NCBI GenBank assembly: GCA_905250885.1
Contig: CAJNOQ010000297.1
Coordinates: forward strand, 1 to 55,981
DNA: 55,981 bases
From: Didymodactylos carnosus
Lineage: Eukaryota; Rotifera; Eurotatoria; Philodinida; Philodinidae
Reading direction: 5' to 3'
Part shown: in pieces, positions 47,023-55,981 of the stretch
How the letters are laid out: each line of letters opens with the position of its first letter
Position numbering within the stretch: the first letter of the stretch is position 1
Notes under the pieces: model-generated
Told to the model about the DNA's origin: nothing
What the model saw: the letters and a program-made list of their open reading frames with translations, nothing else
Database searches by the model: none
Translations under genes and position numbers: made by a program

Positions 47023-48244
47023 GTAACATCAGTTTCTATACTTATTTTTTCACTTTAATTCGTATTTTAATCGCTCTAAACGTTATTTAAACAACTAAGC
47101 GATTTGTTATTTCAAACATATGATAATTAAATTCACGATTTAGATAGCGTTCTATGAGAGGAAAAACGAAGCTACCATAAGTACACTTTCATTTTAACGC
47201 AGTGTATCGGTCTGTAGTGATGATTAAGTAGAGAATTAAGTAGCAATAGTATGCACAGAAATGCTTTTTTGAACTGATAGTTTATAGTTATTTATAAAAT
47301 AAATAAAAAACTTATATAAATCTCTTAAAATTAGAAAAAAAAAATTACTAATTTCAATTTTGACACATAGAACTAATCATCTACAATGTGTGTTTTTTTC
47401 ATAGTAGCAAGAATGAAGAAGAACTCCTGAAACATTGAGACAAGGTAGCAGTAAAAGATACTAGATTGTTTTAATAACAACAGCAATATTTTATTTCACT
47501 ATGTTTCTTTTCAATATGTAAATACTTTACATGATACTCTTAAGTTTCTAATAAGAACTTCATCTTTTTTGGATATAAACAAAATACTGTTAGCAAAAGT
47601 GCCGAAACTACTTTAGTTCCGATCACAAAACAAGAGCGAAAAAAAACTCATAGGATATCACTTAACTTGTATATGTCATGTTTCTGTCGAAAGATGGCTC
47701 TGGTGAGCAGCACGATGATGAACAGTGTATCGTATCCATTTTATTTTACTTGTGGTTCTTTTTTAGTCCAATCAGCCAACTTCGTTGATTAAAAAAAATG
47801 GCTCTGGTACAATGAATAAGTTTGTGACCCATTCTTGAACAAGCATTTCACTTGAGTAATGAAGCCAATACTTGCCTTTTGTCCAAAAATAAAGTTACTT
47901 AGACGTACTTGATCTTCCATTAGGCAAATACTTATTCCAAGTAGTTCAAGTACTTGTCTGTTGCAGACTTCCAGGTTAATATTATCCAAATACTTGTACG
48001 TTGTAGCTTAATATTAACTTACTTTATTTTATGAATGGACTGTTTATATGTAATAAATAAGTAAAAATCACTCAAAAAGATAATAAGATATAGCTCTAAC
48101 CAAAATCAAATACGAGAAAATTTTCTGCAAAAGAACATTTATTCGTCAAGTTCTTTAGCAACAAAACCAAGAATTGCTAAGCTGTGTAAAGAATTGAATT
48201 TTTTAATGCTGTATTCTTGTCAATATTTTAGATGTAAAGAAATT
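47023..48244. other. Intergenic, with TACTTG-rich repeat
   Basis: Holds the 3' end of the receptor gene. At about 47800-48010 there are repeated TACTTG/CAAGTA hexamers (for example GTAGTTCAAGTACTTGTC), which may be a decayed element with GGCTCTGGTAC at one edge. A TTTTAG acceptor just before 48231 suggests an intron in the leader of the next gene. Confidence 0.45.
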
Positions 48245-48547
48245 ATGACGACAGTAACATTTTCTAATGATGATGCCAAACAAAATATTTGTTCAAAATC
48301 TCAGACATCAATAACAAATATTATAAATTTATTTAAAACTATAATAAAAAATTCTCATACAAATGATGTCATGACAACAACGTTAAAACAATTTGTAGCA
48401 AGTGAAGCAAATTTAAGTTCAACCGATGAGCATGTAAATAAAATAGAACAAACATGTCAACAATTATTATTTCAAGCTGATCTTATACAATTGGATACAA
48501 ACGAATTGATTAAAATCAATGATATATTAAAAAATATGAATTTATAA
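48245..48547 (+). CDS. Small helical protein, possibly BORCS7 (BORC subunit)
   Basis: A 100-residue frame begins at the ATG at 48245, 15 bases after an AG acceptor (TATTTTAG, ending at 48230). After a polar start, residues about 22-95 are predicted to be helical or coiled coil, with two blocks: TSITNIINLFKTIIKNSH and EHVNKIEQTCQQLLFQADLI. Length, helix layout and the spacing of hydrophobic residues resemble BORCS7, a subunit of the BORC complex that links lysosomes to ARL8 and kinesin. The resemblance is at the level of pattern, not strong identity, and other small coiled-coil subunits of BLOC-1, BORC or Mediator remain possible. The frame has natural AT-rich codon use like the neighbouring real genes. 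Confidence 0.5.
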   Translation: MTTVTFSNDDAKQNICSKSQTSITNIINLFKTIIKNSHTNDVMTTTLKQFVASEANLSSTDEHVNKIEQTCQQLLFQADLIQLDTNELIKINDILKNMNL

Positions 48548-49591
48548 TGAACATTTTCTCTTTTTCGCAAATAAGATTGTTAATCATCTAACTTTTCCTT
48601 CTATTAATGTAATTAGTGTTGCATTTTTGCTTAATTGTTTCAACGAAATCTTTTCCTCCAAAAACATACATTTCTTTATCAGCATACATTGCTAAATGAA
48701 AAATGAAAGAATGATCGATTTATGAGAGAGACATCAAAGTTAAAAACAAAAATTATCCCCATTCTTTGATCAGAGACCATTTTCATTGTCTGTTGTAGTA
48801 TCCAAACATTCGGCCGTATTAAATTTTTGTTGACCATTATTTCCACTACAGACAAAAATTTTCTCTCTGTTCGTTTTTTAAGTTTAAAAGTTTGGTAATC
48901 CTAAAACCAAAATTTCAAAGAAAGAGACTATTTTCAAAGAATATAAGCTAATTCTTTATGTTAACTCAACAAATAAAAACAATTTTTCACGGCGATGTTT
49001 TTCCACTGCAGAAGAAATTTTGAAAAACACGTCGAGTAGTCTCAATTCATGTGGACCATTGTTTTAATCCCATATTAAAAGAAAAATAATTCTAGGATAC
49101 CTGATACCTTGATTGCATCAGAGAAATTGATGTTTTAATTGTTCATATTATCACAATCACAAAGTTTGTGTTCATTATTTAGATATAATAATAAATGCAT
49201 CTGCAAAAAAAAGAAAAATACTGTTGAAAAGAAGCAAACAATAATTGGTCAGCATTCTCCCGTCACTCATATATTCGCAAAGTTCTTGAATAGTTTTATT
49301 GTATTACTGAAGTTGTTTCAATAACCCGTTTATAATCAGTTCACTTACAACTGTTCACATTTGTTAAATCTGTAGAAAAATAGGACCAATATTAAGACAT
49401 TTTTGGAAACTGTCTCGGATTTGAAATGTGTGAGTAGAAAAGTTGACTTATCGACTAATTCCAATTTGATTGTAGGCAATACATGAAATTCACGTATTTC
49501 GAATATCTAGGTAAAATTGTTCTTTATACGTAATTCAGACTTGCAACGAAGTTCATTATCTATAGCCAGCTGCCTTATGCCTGAGAAAAAC
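48548..49591. other. Intergenic, nothing recognised
   Basis: AT-rich; includes the 3' untranslated region of the small helical protein. No repeat, exon or RNA gene was recognised. Confidence 0.5.
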
Positions 49592-51279
49592 AAAGGACCC
49601 CCGCCGCCGGATAAGACCGCAAATCTGCCATCCCCACCCCCCTTTGAAATCAAACTATTATATTATGGCTGGATGGAGGATTGTTAAGCACATCTGAATC
49701 TGTTCTCGGTTCTCTAAAATTGCTTGTTCTTGGGTGGAAAATTAAGTTTTCCTCTATAGTGTCCAGTGTGGAGTGATGTCCATAAAAGTCTTATAACTCA
49801 ACAACGAAAGTAGATATCGGAAAACGGTTTCCACCAATAAACTTCCCATCAAATTGTACACAAAATCATCTTCTATATCTATAATAAACTTAACTTGTGT
49901 TCATTGAAAACACAAGGTGAGAAAATTCAAAAATCTGCTGACCACATTTCCTAACGCAGAACCTTGAAGTTGGTATCAAAAGAAAGAGCGCGTCGAGTTC
50001 TGTATAGTTCGATCAAGAAAAGTTATGCTACACCGCGGGATCTTGAAATAGAGATTTCTGAAAAATCCGGTTTTCTAGAAAACTTGATTTTAAAGTTTCT
50101 TTCAGAAGTTTTTCAACCATATCATTGGGTAGCTCCTTCAATTCTCCATAAAATGAGATGCTAATCAAGTTTCTACGATGTGTCAAGAAGTGCCATTGAA
50201 AATACGATGAAGATCGAAAACGGAATTAAAGCGAATGAATTTATATTCGTAATGTTAAAAAGCCAGTAACTCGGTCGTCCCAAATCGTAGAAACTTGGTT
50301 AGCTTCTCATTCTACGGGGAATTGAAGGGGCTACCCAATGATATGGTTGAAAAACTTCTGAAAGAAACTTTAAAATCAGGTTTTCTACAAAATCGGATTT
50401 TTCAGAAATCTCTATTTCAAGATCCCGATGTATAGCATAACTTTTCATCATCGAAATATACAGAACTCGACGCGCTCTTTCATTTGATACCAACTTCAAG
50501 GTTCTGTGTTACGAAATATGATCAGCAGACGTTCTGCAAGTTGGCCAAATCCGTCGGAAAAATGATGAAAATGCATTTTTCCGATCCGAGGATAAAATGG
50601 CTATAACTTTTTTTCTAACAAGGCTAGAGACTTGCGGTTTCCACCAAGGGTGGTTCGGTTCAGTTTACTGAGCTCGATAATATGACGTAGGTCTCGTCAC
50701 TGATGTCAAAGTTCGATGTAAATGGTGGTAGATTTTATACGAATTGAGCCCATCGTTGATGCCGAGTATTTCACCTCTGATCGAACTTGCCGCTACAATA
50801 TCTCCGGTTGGACAAAATATTTTTTGACCAAATTTTTATCATAATAACTAACATATATGAGGATGTTTTGGGGAAACTTTGGCGGACGCAGTATTTCAAA
50901 TATTAGTGTTATTGAAATTTCAACTTTTTCGAAATTTTTGAATTATCTCACTTTGAGGGCATGTTTTGTGTTTTCAATGAACACAAGTTAAGTTTATTAT
51001 AGATATAGAAGATGATTTTGTGTACAATTTGATGGGAAGTTTATTGGTGAAAATGGTTTTTCGACATCTACTTTCGTTGTTGAGTTATAAGACTTTTAAT
51101 CGAAATCACTCCACACTGGACACTATATGAGAAAAACTTGATTTTCCACCTAGGGACAAGCAATTTTAGAGAACCGACAACAGATTCAGATGTGCTTAAC
51201 AATCCTCTATCCAACCATAATATAATAGTTTGGTTTCAAAGGGACGGACAGAGTGCAATCTTCTCCGGTGGGATCCTTT
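49592..51279. mobile_element. Large nested inverted-repeat element (1.7 kb)
   Basis: The outer arms (about 49592-49932 and 50935-51279) are inverted copies, starting AAAGGACCCCCGCCG on the left and AAAGGATCCCACCGG when the right is read inward. A second inverted pair lies inside (49934-50178 and 50286-50527) around a loop of about 107 bases. About 400 unpaired bases (50528-50934) separate the inner right arm from the outer right arm. The whole can fold as one hairpin within another. No transposase frame is visible. Frames of 66 codons appear in both inner arms but look non-coding because nearly all differences between them change the amino acid. Confidence 0.8.
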
Positions 51280-52556
51280 AGTTATAAACAAATAGAGATG
51301 GCCGAACACGCCGAGTACTCGTACTCGGAAAAATTCAGTACTTGCGCATCTCTATCTCACTACTATTTTACCTAAGCAGTGTTGTTCTGCTAATCCTTCT
51401 TCCAGAAAGTTTGAAAAAGCTTTTGAAACTGTATCAATAGGCAACTCATGTGCATTGTTATACACCTTTGATATCATTTCAGCGGTCAATCTAAATCTCG
51501 AAGCAAAGATCTAAATTACTTTCTTCCGATGATTGATATTAAAAATATTTCCTATCTGCCATGATGCATAAATCTGATTAATTCTTGAACAACTTTACAT
51601 TCAAGATCATCTAACTGGTAATATATTTGTTTCTTTGATGAATCGTTAGTTTTGACTTTAGTTTAGAAAAAATTTCTTGAAATACCGACTATGACAACGT
51701 AATACTCAGCGATGTGCAAATATTTTTCGTCCTTCAATGATAAGTGTAGCGGCGCATTGTTGACGTTGTTTCATACTAAAATAAATCTTTTTATTTTAAG
51801 ACTGGAATGTAGACTATATTACTCACAGTCTATTTAGTCGTTTAAGTGTTATCGTACCATGCTATGAACAATCATATTCTAACTGTGACATATTTTCTTC
51901 AGTCTCCGTACTATCAACAGCCGCCAATACTAATAATTTAATTAGCGATGGAATAGTTGCTAATGTCAATATAATGTATCACTATTACTATTACAAGGAT
52001 CAGGAAAAATATCGCTCATTTTCAACAAATAAACATAAAACATCTGATGGACAGGAAAACGACGGAGGATATATAAAAATCTAATTCTTCACTTGAGATG
52101 AAAGATTCTATCATGAGATATTGCTTACTACTTAAAGCAATGCGTGTTCGATCAGTTATCAAATATATATCTAAATGACTATATTTTATATCTGATTCCT
52201 AGCAAATATTTATTTTTATATATTCCAAAAGAAAAACTAACAATACGCATCTGAACAAGCAAAAACAAACAGTTATACAAAAATCTGACAGAATAACACA
52301 TACAAACAGTGATATTTTGTATACATATGACATAAACAATATTATCCTAATAGTAAACATCAATGTCGATTATACAAATGTACAAAACGCACTCAGAGAA
52401 AAACATAAGAAAGAAAATAATAGGAAAAACACTTGAAACGAAACTCATAAAGAAAGTACAAAAATCAAACATATTAAAGAGTTTCTACCAAAATAAATGC
52501 TATCGATGATTGTGTGTGTTCACGATAAATGAAATTTACGTTAATGTTTATGCTAA
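51280..52556. other. Intergenic, 3' flank of the AT-hook-like gene
   Basis: AT-rich; begins with a short GCCGAGTACTCGTACTCGG palindrome at about 51311-51329. It should contain the 3' untranslated region of the minus-strand gene that stops at 52557. No other feature was recognised. Confidence 0.5.
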
Positions 52557-55500
52557 TTATTTTTGTCGACCACGTCTTCCTCCATTAGATGAGGTTTTGT
52601 CTGATTTCTTCAGTTGCTTTGATGCTGAACCTTGAAAAGACAAAAAGATTATGCCAGTAAAAACAAACTAATACTAAACAGCAGATAAATCGAATAGCAG
52701 CACTTTTCTTCTGTAGTTTTTAGCAAAAAAACAACAACAAAGTTAACAAAGTTGACCTTTGACTAAAGCATATAGACGCTCTGTTTGGCAAACAATAAAA
52801 CATGCTTGCTTCATACTTTGTTGTGCGCTGTCTTCATCTTCAATGTCTAACATTTTTTTCTTTTTCGAACGTTCGGTCGGTCTTGATTCACTATCATCAC
52901 TTTTAGTTTGTTCGTTCATTACTTCTCGTTTCTTTGCATTTCTTGTTCTTGCTGTTATCAAATCGTTTTCAACATCTTTTTCTTGCTTCTTCGGTTTTGA
53001 TTTGATCAAGGGTTTCTCTACGACAGCAACAGACGGTTGCTCTTCATCTTTGCTTTTATCCACAATCACACTACTATCTTTCTTTGTTCGTCTTGTAATT
53101 CGACTTGTGATTGTTGCTTCATGTTCAGATGGTGCAACTTCTACTTGAGGTGACTTTGCTACACGTACGCTCTTTTTTGCTTTCTTCGCTGGTGGAGGTA
53201 GCGATGATACGATATCCTTGCTGCTATCACTCGGCTTTTTAGCTGTTTTTCGATGATTTGTGCTAAAATAGTCAAAACAGAATGTGAATTATTCTTGTAC
53301 ACTGGAAAATTTTATGCAAAATATGGCTATATTTATTCATTCGTGGACATCAAAAACAAAAAACAGTACTTACACAACTTCATCTTCAGTCTCTGCTACG
53401 ATTGCTTTTGATGATTTACTGCGTGTTGTTCTAGATGTTGACGGATCGTTTTTGTCAACGTTTTCATTAGCTATTTTCGAAATGATCGGTTCTTCTTCCG
53501 CCTTTTTTATTTGTATTGTCGAATCAGGAGCAGCCTTTCGACGTCGTGATCGAATTTGACTGCTATGAGTTGAGTTATCGACTTCTGGTAGTTTATCAGT
53601 TATCTGACTATGTGTTGACTGTGTGCTGCTTTTTGTTTTTCTCGATGTTTTGGAAGGCTCTGATTGTTTGTTCGATGTTGATTCACCATCATCTGTGCTT
53701 TTCGTTTCTTTTTCAGCTGGTTGGCGCTGTTTCTTTTTCCTTATTGGTACTGAGAGAACAACTTCACTACGGTCTTCTGAGATCACTTTTGATTTGGATT
53801 TTGACGTTTGTCTTGTAGTTCGACTTCTAGTTTGTCCCTCAGTTGATGATGGATCATCTTCTTCTTGTTCACTCTTATCGACAATCATTTGCGGTGATGG
53901 TTGTTTCGACTTTGCATTCCGTCTTCGAGATTTTGATGTAGTGGAAGGAGGTAGTGACGCTCCAACGTCTTCTTCAATCGAATCGTCATTGACCGCAAAA
54001 GTATTATATTTTGAACGTAACTTTCGGCGTCCGGTTTGCTGTGCAAGCTCTTCATCATTATTCATGGTTTGAGATTTGTCTGTTTTTGATTTGGATGCCT
54101 TCACCCTTTTTGTCGTTTTCACTTTGTCTTCTTCATCTTGTTGTTGCTGTTTTCGTTTGAATTCTAATTCTTTTTCCTCTTGTTGTTCCTGTTTTCGTTT
54201 GGATTCTAATTCTTCTTCCTCTCGTTGTTCCTGTTTTCGTCTGGATTCTAATTCTTCTTCCTCTTTACGTTCTTTCTCTTGTAATCGTGTTTCTGTCGAT
54301 GGCGTAAACTGAAATCGAACAGAGCGTGGGTGTGCAAAATCCTTCAGTGTAAGAGACATAACTTGTTGATAGTGTGGTGTTCGTTGAGAAAGTGAATGTA
54401 ATGGCGTCGTTTGTTGTTGCAAATTTCGACGAGCGATTAATGGCAATGGTGTCGTTTGCTGTTGAGAAGTTTGTCGAGGAGGTGGTGCACATAATGGTGT
54501 TGTTTGACAACTGCCAGAGACTGGCGTTGAACGAAGATTGAAACGCGGTGTTGTTTGACAAGAACTGTTGACAGTGACGGATTTGAGTGGTGTTGTTTGT
54601 TGGGCGCTCTGAAGACGAGTAACGAGACTTGGTGTTGTCTGACACGCCAAAGTGGTTTTGGTTTGTTTAGGTGTTGTTTGTATATCACCATTTGTGGTGA
54701 TATGAACTAAAATCGAAACATAAAAAAGTGCTCTGTTCAAAAAGTGGCGCTGGATAATTATTTTTTCTTAATTTTCTCTCATTCTTCCTTCATTCTGCTG
54801 CGGTGCTTTTAACGTAGCACAAATTGTTTGTGATCGCATTTTTAACGAGGGAACCTCCCAAACGTCCTCTCGTTTTTTTAACGACATGTAGTAGGTTATA
54901 GGTAATCAACCATGCTGATTTCGAATACGGTATTCATTGGGGCTCATAGGTCTTTCCTAGCCGATGTTTTCTAGAAACCTCGAAAAATCCCAAAACCTTT
55001 TCTGAATAAGTCACGATTATAGCTCGCCAAATTCTGATCAAAATGGGACATCTCCCAGCTCTACATGATCTTTCTTTGCAAAGTTATAGAGTTTACAAGA
55101 AAAGCCCTAAATGTTCATTGTCACCCCAGAGCTGAAAAGGGAAAAAGAAATTTAGGGCTTTTCTTGTAAACTCTATGCAAAGAAAGGTCGTGTGGCGCTG
55201 GAAGATGTCTTATTTCAATCAGAATTTCGCTGGCGACAATCGTGGCTTATTTAGAAAAAGTTTTGGGGATTTTCGAAGTTTCTGGTAAACCAGTTTTCCA
55301 GAAACCGGCTAGGAAAGGCCTATAGTCTCAAATAAATATCATATTAGAAATCGACATGGTCGATTACCTATAACGTACTACATTTTGTTAAAAAAACGAG
55401 GGGACATTTTTAGAGGTTCTCTCGTAAGTAAGAATGGTGTTATCAACTACTAACTCAATCATTCATTACAGGAAGGTGTATACTCGCAAAAACGATCATA

Positions 55501-55981
55501 AGTGGAAAAGTTTGTACTACAATATGATCGGAAAAAGAAATAACTTGAAGCTACTCACCGACAGCGATATCGACTGCTGACACTTTCTGCTGTACACTGC
55601 ATCGTGGCTCATCGATCTGTGATACCTCAATTGCCTCTTCATTCTTCGATTCCGACTCATTTTCAGATGCATTAATGTTTTCGCGTTCACAATTATCTTT
55701 ATTGCCTTCATCGTCATTTCCATTCATTTGAATAACCGGAACCTCTTCAATGACATCTTGTTCTTCTGAATCATCATCATCACCATCGACTAGTTCAAAC
55801 GCTTTTGGTTGCATCACATAACTTGACGATGTTGGTGATGGTGGTAACTGTTGGACTCGTGCAACAGTCGTTAATTGTTCATCATCAACCAAATTGATTG
55901 TAATCATTTGGCGAGATGGTGTTGATGAATACAACGGATGCAAGCCAGTTTGTGGGGTGAGCGTTGCCCCTTGCTGCTCTC
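52557..55981 (-). CDS. Long basic low-complexity protein with AT-hook-like tail, 5'-partial
   Basis: Four exons join in phase: 55981-55559 (open to the window edge), 54706-53374, 53262-52757 and 52630-52557, giving at least 778 residues. I do not recognise the family. In order: an acidic Asp/Glu/Asn-rich segment (about 1-140); seven QTTP units within about 90 residues, each a possible proline-directed phosphosite; the segment SVRFQFTPST, whose RSVRF fits the PP1-docking RVxF pattern; three tandem 14-residue charged repeats ending in KRKQEQ-like blocks; then a long Ser/Lys/Arg-rich region with recurrent [ST]R[IT]TR and KSK motifs. The C-terminus GGRRGRQK resembles an AT-hook. The composition suggests a nuclear, DNA- or chromatin-associated protein (C-terminal parts of ELYS, Ki-67 or similar look alike), but this is inference only. 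The 852-base first intron holds a complete foldback element. Confidence 0.75.
54137..54265. repeat. Three tandem 42-base coding repeats
   Basis: Three in-frame copies of a 42-base unit (minus strand) encode EEEELES-RKQEQ-like 14-residue repeats in the basic low-complexity gene. The copies are similar enough in DNA to suggest recent expansion by slippage. Confidence 0.75.
54844..55425. mobile_element. Foldback element, family ACGAG, copy 2 (complete)
   Basis: A full palindrome: the left arm starts ACGAGGGAACCTCCC at 54844, the right arm ends at 55425 with its complement, and the centre is at about 55103-55157. It is homologous over its length to the truncated copy at 3176-3655. It differs at the centre by an insertion of about 25 bases (TCACCCCAGAGCTG...). 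It lies wholly inside the first visible intron of the minus-strand low-complexity gene and has no coding capacity. Confidence 0.85.

Noticed and set aside
49964-50499. Two 66-codon frames in opposite orientation in the inner arms of the nested element, similar in sequence
   Set aside because: They are inverted copies of the same DNA. Nearly every base difference between them changes the amino acid, so there is no sign of selection on protein; one also lacks an ATG start.
52759-54312. Several plus-strand Ser/Phe/Cys-rich frames opposite the low-complexity gene
   Set aside because: They are antisense shadows of the Lys/Glu/Ser-rich coding exons on the minus strand.
1-55981. tRNA, rRNA and CRISPR arrays
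   Set aside because: No cloverleaf with conserved T-loop, no rRNA-like blocks and no regularly spaced repeats were seen on either strand.

Overview
The window is AT-rich, intron-bearing animal DNA. Most introns are 48-70 bases with GT...AG ends. The recognisable genes are ordinary metazoan housekeeping genes plus one neuronal receptor. Very short introns, AT-rich codons and many small non-autonomous DNA transposons would suit a bdelloid-rotifer-like or other small invertebrate genome, but this placement is an inference from style, not proven.

Layout: 1-5.7 kb holds repeats and one small promoter-associated gene. 5.7-7.0 kb (minus) is an SLC25A44-type mitochondrial carrier. 7.9-16.1 kb (minus) is a 29-exon EDC4 (Ge-1) gene whose reading phase can be followed through every intron but one. 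That exception has a perfect U12-type 5' splice site and no usable AG acceptor. 17.8-18.9 kb (plus) is a TMEM179-like four-helix membrane protein. 20.4-23.1 kb (minus) is a complete RagA/RagB GTPase. 23.1-31.6 kb is a repeat-rich stretch with no intact gene; it contains a striking GC-rich transposon and a frame-shifted coding relic. 31.6-32.2 kb (plus) is SNX3/SNX12. 33.6-39.2 kb (plus) is NAA25, the NatB auxiliary subunit. 39.2-44.4 kb is gene-poor. 44.5-47.0 kb (plus) is a GABA-A receptor beta-like Cys-loop channel. 48.2-48.5 kb (plus) is a small helical protein resembling BORCS7. 49.6-51.3 kb is a large nested inverted-repeat element. 52.6 kb to the window end (minus) is a long, low-complexity, basic protein with an AT-hook-like tail, incomplete at its 5' end.

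The genes are independent transcription units in both orientations with no operon structure. RagA and the BORCS7-like protein would both act at the lysosome, and SNX3 on endosomes, but nothing in the sequence links them. The strongest unusual signals are the atypical EDC4 intron, several families of foldback or terminal-inverted-repeat elements (two or three sharing a terminal motif), and the unassigned C-terminal gene with QTTP repeats. None of the mobile elements seen here carries a transposase gene. I found no RNA genes, CRISPR arrays or clear novel multi-gene system.
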